Of a stretch of DNA of 64,000 bases, positions 59,578 through 64,000 are shown in pieces. Position 1 is the stretch's first letter. The number at the start of each line of letters is the position of its first letter. The notes under the pieces were generated by a model. It searched no databases. It was not told where the DNA came from and saw nothing but the letters and a program-made list of their open reading frames with translations. The position numbers and the translations under genes are program-made. Source of the DNA: JAAXHF01 sp965242605 (GTDB lineage: Bacteria > Desulfobacterota > Binatia > Bin18); NCBI GenBank assembly GCA_965242605.1, contig CBDESS010000004.1:186001-250000 (forward strand). The letters run 5' to 3'.

Positions 59578-60363
59578 ATGCTAGGATGGCTGCCTGAAGA
59601 TGTCTCGCCGTACGGAGCGGGTATTGATTCGCTCTTCTATTTTATCTATTACCTGACTGCGGCGGCTTTCATTCTCGTCACCGCCCTGATGCTCATCTTT
59701 CTGTTCGTGTACCGGGACCGGGGCGGCCGGCGCGCCGCCTATACCCACGGCAACACCCCGCTGGAGATCATCTGGACGGTCATTCCGGCCATGGTCTTCA
59801 CTGGCCTTGGGCTGTGGAGCAAGTCGCTGTGGGAAGACATCAAACTCCTGCCACCCGATACCGATACGGTGGTGAAGGTGACTGGCAAGCAGTTCAACTG
59901 GGAGATTCTGTATCCCGGCCCGGACGGCGAGTTTGACACCGCCGATGACAAGCAGGTCGACAATGACATTCGGGTCCCGGCCGGCAAGCCTGTCCGCGTC
60001 ATTCTGGCGTCCAAAGACGTTATTCACAGTTTTTTTCTGCCCAACCTCCGCTTCAAACAGGATACCGTCCCGGGTCGAGACATCATCGGCTGGTTCCAGG
60101 CCAATAAGCCGGGCAAATATGAAATTCCGTGCGCCGAACTGTGCGGCTTTGGCCACTCAGGCATGAAGGGATGGCTGTACGCCCTGGCCCCGGATGAATA
60201 TCAGGCCTGGGTAGACGAGCAATGGCCACCGCCGGCCGCTTCCTCCAATGGAGCGGCGGCTTCAGAGTCGGCCGCCGGCACGGCGGAAACGGCTCAGACC
60301 ACAGCCCAAGAGACCGCGGTTGATTTACCGACAGCCACCGAGACTACACTGATAGGAGAGTGA
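59578..60363 (+). CDS. coxB: Cytochrome c oxidase subunit II
   Basis: A 261-residue subunit carrying the binuclear CuA site that accepts electrons from cytochrome c. Two N-terminal membrane helices (ending FLFVYRDRGG and VFTGLGLWSKSLW) anchor a periplasmic cupredoxin domain. The CuA ligands are visible: histidine in DVIHSFFLP and CAELCGFGHSGM (C-x3-C-x3-H-x2-M). No cytochrome c domain is fused. A serine/alanine/threonine-rich tail of ~45 residues is unusual. It overlaps coxA by 4 bp or is separated by 2 bp, depending on the coxA start. Confidence 0.95.
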   Translation: MLGWLPEDVSPYGAGIDSLFYFIYYLTAAAFILVTALMLIFLFVYRDRGGRRAAYTHGNTPLEIIWTVIPAMVFTGLGLWSKSLWEDIKLLPPDTDTVVKVTGKQFNWEILYPGPDGEFDTADDKQVDNDIRVPAGKPVRVILASKDVIHSFFLPNLRFKQDTVPGRDIIGWFQANKPGKYEIPCAELCGFGHSGMKGWLYALAPDEYQAWVDEQWPPPAASSNGAAASESAAGTAETAQTTAQETAVDLPTATETTLIGE

Positions 60364-60365
60364 CA

Positions 60366-62225
60366 ATGAGCGATGCAGGAGCGGCAGAAGTCCACGGTGC
60401 CCACGCTCACGACGCCCACCACGAGCTGGGGTTTATCCGCACCTATATTTTTTCCACCGATCATAAGATGATCGGACGCCAGTTCCTGTTCTCGAGCGTT
60501 TTTATGCTCATCATAGGCGGCCTGTTGGCCATGATGATGCGTTGGGAGTTGGCTTGGCCGGAGACGGCCGTACCGTTCACGAGCTGGATTTCCGATCCGT
60601 TCATGTATCCGACCGACGACGAGACCGCCGCGGGTGCGGTAGATGCACTGAGCGAGTTCGTCGATCCCTATCCGGGTGACGACTTCGCCAAATGGCTCGG
60701 GCCAGTAGCCGGCGCGCATATGGACCCGGCCTTCTACAACGCGCTGTTTACCATGCACGCCACAATCATGATTTTCTTCGTGGTCATGCCGTTCATGGTA
60801 GGCGGCTTTGGCAATTTCCTGATCCCGCTGATGATCGGGGCCGGCGATATGGCCTTCCCGGTCCTCAATATGCTATCGTTCTGGACCGCCGTTCCCGCCA
60901 TTGTCCTCATTCTGTGGAGCTTCTTTGTCGAAGGCGGGGCCGCCTCCGGCGGCTGGACCATGTACGCCACCCTCTCGGCCGACCCGACCCTCAGCGGTGT
61001 GGATCAGGGCGTCAACCTGTGGATTATCAGCCTGCTCATCCTGGGTTTCTCGTCTTTGATGGGCTCGATCAACTATATTACGACGGTCATCAATATGCGG
61101 GCTCCCGGCATGACCTGGTTTCGCCTGCCCCTCGTGATCTGGTCTCTGTTCGTGACCGCCATCCTGCTGCTGCTGGCCCTGCCGGTCCTGACCGCGGCCT
61201 TGGGCATGTTGCTGTTTGACCGCACAATGGGGACGAGCTTTTTCCTGCCCTCGGGCGGGGGAGAGCCGCTGCTGTGGCAACATCTGTTCTGGTTCTTCGG
61301 CCACCCGGAAGTGTACATCCTGGTGTTGCCGGCAATGGGCGTCACCTCGGATATTCTCTCGACCTTTGCCCGCAAACCCATCTTTGGCTATCACGCGATG
61401 GCCTTCTCAATGATCGCTCTGGCTTTCTTGTCCTGGATTGTGTGGGGCCATCACATGTTTCTGAGCGGCATGAACCCGGTGCTGGGAACCGCATTTATGC
61501 TGACCACAATGGTCATTGCGATTCCGTCCGCCATTAAGACCTTCAACTGGCTCGGCACCCTGTGGGGGGGGACGATCCGTTTTACGAGCCCGATGCTGTT
61601 TGCCCTCGGTTTTGTGTCCAATTTTGTGATTGGCGGGCTGAGCGGCATCTACATGGCGGTCACGCCGGTGGATATTTTTATTCACGACACCTATTTCATT
61701 GTCGCCCATTTCCACTATGTGGTGGCCGGTATCATCTTCGGTATGTTTGCCGCCCTGTACTACTGGTTCCCCAAGCTGTTCGGTCGGATGATGAATGAAC
61801 CACTGGGCAAGCTGCACTTTGCTCTGACCTACTTCTTTTTTAACGGCGCTTTCTTTCCCATGCACTTCCTGGGGGTGGCGGGTCATATGCGGCGGATTTA
61901 TAACCCGCTGCAGTACGAGTTTCTGGTCGACATGCAGTGGTGGAATGTGTTCATTACCATGAGTGCCTTCTGCCTCGGCGCGGTGCAGTTGATTTTTCTG
62001 TTCAACTTCGTGTGGAGCTTGTTTGCCGGGAAAAAGGCCGAACGGAACCCCTGGCAGGCCAACACGCTGGAATGGACCGCGGCGTCGCCGCCGCCCCACG
62101 GCAACTTCGAAACCACCCCAAGCGTCCATCGCGGCCCCTACGAGTACAGCTCACCCCTGGTCCAGGAAGATTGGCTCCCTCAGGATAGACGACTCGGCCC
62201 CGAGGCCGCAGCCGCAACCCACTGA
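60366..62225 (+). CDS. coxA: Cytochrome c oxidase subunit I
   Basis: A 619-residue, twelve-helix catalytic subunit that reduces O2 to water and pumps protons. The CuB/heme site is complete: WFFGHPEVYILVLP has the cross-linked His-Tyr pair and the D-channel glutamate, WGHHMF gives the two further CuB histidines, and FHYVV holds the heme ligands. A histidine-rich N-terminus (HGAHAHDAHH) precedes the first helix. The insertion of ~60 residues between helices 1 and 2 is longer than usual. AGGAG eight bases upstream favours the ATG at 60366 over 60360. Confidence 0.95.
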   Translation: MSDAGAAEVHGAHAHDAHHELGFIRTYIFSTDHKMIGRQFLFSSVFMLIIGGLLAMMMRWELAWPETAVPFTSWISDPFMYPTDDETAAGAVDALSEFVDPYPGDDFAKWLGPVAGAHMDPAFYNALFTMHATIMIFFVVMPFMVGGFGNFLIPLMIGAGDMAFPVLNMLSFWTAVPAIVLILWSFFVEGGAASGGWTMYATLSADPTLSGVDQGVNLWIISLLILGFSSLMGSINYITTVINMRAPGMTWFRLPLVIWSLFVTAILLLLALPVLTAALGMLLFDRTMGTSFFLPSGGGEPLLWQHLFWFFGHPEVYILVLPAMGVTSDILSTFARKPIFGYHAMAFSMIALAFLSWIVWGHHMFLSGMNPVLGTAFMLTTMVIAIPSAIKTFNWLGTLWGGTIRFTSPMLFALGFVSNFVIGGLSGIYMAVTPVDIFIHDTYFIVAHFHYVVAGIIFGMFAALYYWFPKLFGRMMNEPLGKLHFALTYFFFNGAFFPMHFLGVAGHMRRIYNPLQYEFLVDMQWWNVFITMSAFCLGAVQLIFLFNFVWSLFAGKKAERNPWQANTLEWTAASPPPHGNFETTPSVHRGPYEYSSPLVQEDWLPQDRRLGPEAAAATH

Positions 62226-62262
62226 ACGCTGTTCATCAGCAGCCGGGTAGCCTGATACGAGC

Positions 62263-63213
62263 ATGGCACACGGTATCCCTTCCCCAGCACGGTCGTCTTC
62301 CTCAGTGTCGCCCTGGCCGTACCGGATCGCCCTGCTGACCACCGTTTGCACCCTGCCCCTGCTGTTTGTGGGGGGTCTTGTCACCAGCCTCGGAGTCGGG
62401 CTGGCCGTGCCGGACTGGCCGACGACTTTTGGCTACAACATGTTTCTCTACCCCTGGTCACAGATGGTCGGCGGCATCTTCTACGAACATAGTCATCGCC
62501 TGCTCGGCTCGACCGTTGGCCTGTTGACCATCCTGCTCACGGTCACCCTGTGGACCCTGGAGCGGCGGCCATGGATGCGCTGGCTGGGTCTGATCGCATT
62601 GCTGGCCGTGATCGTCCAAGGCGTGCTGGGAGGTCTGCGGGTCGTGCTGGTAGAAAACCTGCTGGCCCTCATTCACGGCGGTTTCGCCCAGGCGTTTTTT
62701 GCCTTCCTGGCCGCCCTGACCCTGCTGGCCTCAGCCGAATGGCACAACCGCCAGCCACACAAAGCGATTCCAGACGCCGCGTCTGTCCAACGCCTGAGTA
62801 TCATCACAACAGCCGCGATTTATATCCAGATTATTTTGGGCGCGGTCGTGCGACACACCGGCAGTGGGGCGGAAGTCCATATCCTTGGTGCCGTGCTTGT
62901 AGCAGGGGTCATTTTTTGGCTTGTTGATTGGGTCGTCCAGTCCTACGCCGGGCATACCGCTCTCACTCGGTCTGCCCTGTTGCTGCGGCGTTTGTTGCTC
63001 TTCCAACTCGCGCTCGGCGTGTTCGCCTATATCGGCAAATACACCCTCAGCGGAGCTTTTCTCAGCCCTTACACGGTTCCGCTGTCCACCGCTCATGTCG
63101 TCATTGGCGCGCTCATGCTGGCCACCAGCGTCCGCCTCACGCTGCGCTCCTACCGTAACGGCCTCGCCTTTTCTGCGCGCCCGCCATTCACCCCGGAACA
63201 GGTTTCGGTATGA
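62263..63213 (+). CDS. ctaA: Heme A synthase (COX15/CtaA)
   Basis: A 316-residue, eight-helix membrane enzyme that oxidises heme O to heme A for cytochrome oxidase. Conserved heme-ligand histidines occur in YEHSHRLLG, in ALIHGGFAQ, in VVRHTGSGAEVHILGA and near STAHVVIGA. VTSLGVGLAVPDWP near the N-terminus is the family signature. It follows coxA by 37 bp in the oxidase operon and overlaps ctaB by 4 bp. No coxC is seen between coxA and ctaA, so subunit III must lie beyond the window or elsewhere. Confidence 0.92.
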   Translation: MAHGIPSPARSSSSVSPWPYRIALLTTVCTLPLLFVGGLVTSLGVGLAVPDWPTTFGYNMFLYPWSQMVGGIFYEHSHRLLGSTVGLLTILLTVTLWTLERRPWMRWLGLIALLAVIVQGVLGGLRVVLVENLLALIHGGFAQAFFAFLAALTLLASAEWHNRQPHKAIPDAASVQRLSIITTAAIYIQIILGAVVRHTGSGAEVHILGAVLVAGVIFWLVDWVVQSYAGHTALTRSALLLRRLLLFQLALGVFAYIGKYTLSGAFLSPYTVPLSTAHVVIGALMLATSVRLTLRSYRNGLAFSARPPFTPEQVSV

Positions 63214-64000
63214 TACTCCGCACCCACGCGCCGACCCTAGGCCGCACGGACCGCCTTGATCGGATCTGGCACCGCAGCTCAGCCTTTCTTGAGCTGACCA
63301 AACCCCGGATCGTGAGCCTTGTCCTCATTACGACCTGTGTCGGGTTTTATCTGGCGTCGTCAGGCGTCGCCGATTACCGCCTGTTGCTGCACACCCTGCT
63401 GGGGACGGCTCTGGCCGGCGGCGGCACCTTGGCCCTCAACCAGCTGCTCGAGCGCGAGGCCGACGCAAAAATGCGGCGCACGAAGTTACGGCCTTTGCCA
63501 GACGGACGTGTACAACCCATTGAGGCGTTTGTGTTTGGGGCGCTGATCACCATCGCCGGACTCGTCTACCTGGCGTGGACCGTCAACCTTGCCGGCACCG
63601 CGGTCACCACGGCTATTGTAATCAGTTATCTGGCGGTCTACACCCCGCTCAAGAAAACCACCTCCCTGTGTACCTTGATCGGTGCCGTCCCCGGTGCCTT
63701 ACCACCGGTTATCGGCTGGGCGGCTGTCCGTGGCTCGATCGATCTGGAGGCCTGGGTCTTGTTTGCCATCATGTTTCTGTGGCAGATGCCCCATTCGCTG
63801 GCCATAGCCTGGCTGTACCGGGACGATTACGCCCGCGCCGGATTTCAACTCCTCCCGGTGATCAACCCTGACGGCAAAAGCACCGGCCGGCAGGTGACCA
63901 GCCACTGTTTGGCCCTGTTAGCCGTCGGCCTGCTGCCAACCCTGATCGGACTGGCCGGACCGATCTATTTCTGCGTGGCGTTTGGGCTGGGCAGTGTGTT
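63210..64000 (+). CDS. ctaB: Protoheme IX farnesyltransferase (3' end beyond the window)
   Basis: The first 263 codons of heme O synthase, a membrane UbiA-type prenyltransferase that farnesylates heme b for cytochrome oxidase. LELTKPRIVSLVLITT opens the family core. The first prenyl-diphosphate/Mg motif reads NQLLEREADAKM, with glutamate where most CtaB proteins have the first aspartate (NxxxDxxxD). The second conserved loop, YTPLKKTTSLCTLIGAVPGALPP, is intact. The start overlaps the ctaA stop (ATGA). No stop is reached before base 64000. Confidence 0.92.
   Translation, partial: MILRTHAPTLGRTDRLDRIWHRSSAFLELTKPRIVSLVLITTCVGFYLASSGVADYRLLLHTLLGTALAGGGTLALNQLLEREADAKMRRTKLRPLPDGRVQPIEAFVFGALITIAGLVYLAWTVNLAGTAVTTAIVISYLAVYTPLKKTTSLCTLIGAVPGALPPVIGWAAVRGSIDLEAWVLFAIMFLWQMPHSLAIAWLYRDDYARAGFQLLPVINPDGKSTGRQVTSHCLALLAVGLLPTLIGLAGPIYFCVAFGLGSV

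Noticed and set aside
1..64000. tRNA, rRNA, prophage or insertion-sequence genes
   Set aside because: No cloverleaf-like T-loop motif, rRNA signature, transposase, integrase or phage structural gene was recognised on either strand.

Overview
The window is a 64 kb piece of a GC-rich chromosome from a Gram-negative, aerobic bacterium. LpxD, DUF1302 and AsmA proteins and several lipoproteins imply an outer membrane. A cytochrome c oxidase operon with heme A and heme O synthases implies aerobic respiration. The mix of luciferase-like flavin monooxygenases, a CaiB-type CoA-transferase, an acyl-CoA dehydrogenase, D-aminoacylase-like amidohydrolases and DUF1329/DUF1302 pairs fits uncultured lineages such as Binatota or Tectomicrobia (Entotheonella). 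That placement is inference from gene content. No rRNA, tRNA, CRISPR array, prophage or intact insertion sequence was found.

Layout. 0-9 kb: a truncated CDP-alcohol phosphotransferase, OsmC, a phosphoesterase, an HtrA-like protein that has lost its catalytic triad, then four consecutive genes with frame breaks (amidohydrolase, DjlA, CaiB, methyltransferase). 9-15 kb: a CmcJ-like oxygenase, a stand-alone NFACT-R protein, an SDR behind a palindromic operator, two lipoproteins, an MFS carrier, a methyltransferase and a GFA protein. 15-18 kb: a TPR protein and an aromatic-CoA cluster (crotonase, BoxB-like oxygenase, remnant of a benzoate-CoA ligase). 18-26 kb: two Hsp20 genes, a PLP decarboxylase next to a perfect 17-bp inverted repeat, a NorD-like VWA protein, an Atg22-like MFS carrier and a YihY protein. 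26.3-29.2 kb: a four-copy tandem repeat with long poly-C tracts that duplicates the start site of a secreted beta-helix protein. 29-46 kb: a ThDP enzyme, an Nramp relative, three LLM flavoproteins, a hydrolase, an acyl-CoA dehydrogenase, a DUF1329-DUF1302 pair behind a cluster of similar palindromes, DUF1326-DUF2182 and a second, intact amidohydrolase. 46-58 kb: an ankyrin lipoprotein, a nucleoside transporter, a CPA2 antiporter fused to a PTS-EIIA-like domain, a second two-domain CDP-alcohol phosphotransferase coupled to NAD synthetase, FxsA, AsmA, LpxD and HisG. 58.5-64 kb: ribosomal protein L32, a four-motif ferredoxin, and coxB-coxA-ctaA-ctaB (ctaB runs off the end).

Recurring themes. (1) Gene debris: the benzoate-CoA ligase keeps only its first ~22 and last ~17 codons, a HAD phosphatase keeps only its N-terminus, and a strong translation start at 49.6 kb has no gene behind it. 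(2) Paired +1/-1 indels restore the frame in three consecutive genes, which points to a local sequence-accuracy problem or recent decay. (3) Start regions carry unusual structure: tandem duplicated starts with poly-C, a G14 tract upstream of an acyl-CoA dehydrogenase, a -10 element embedded in a 17-bp palindrome, and apparently leaderless genes. The most unusual architecture is the 26.3-29.2 kb locus, where tract length decides which of four identical starts is in frame with a secreted repeat protein.
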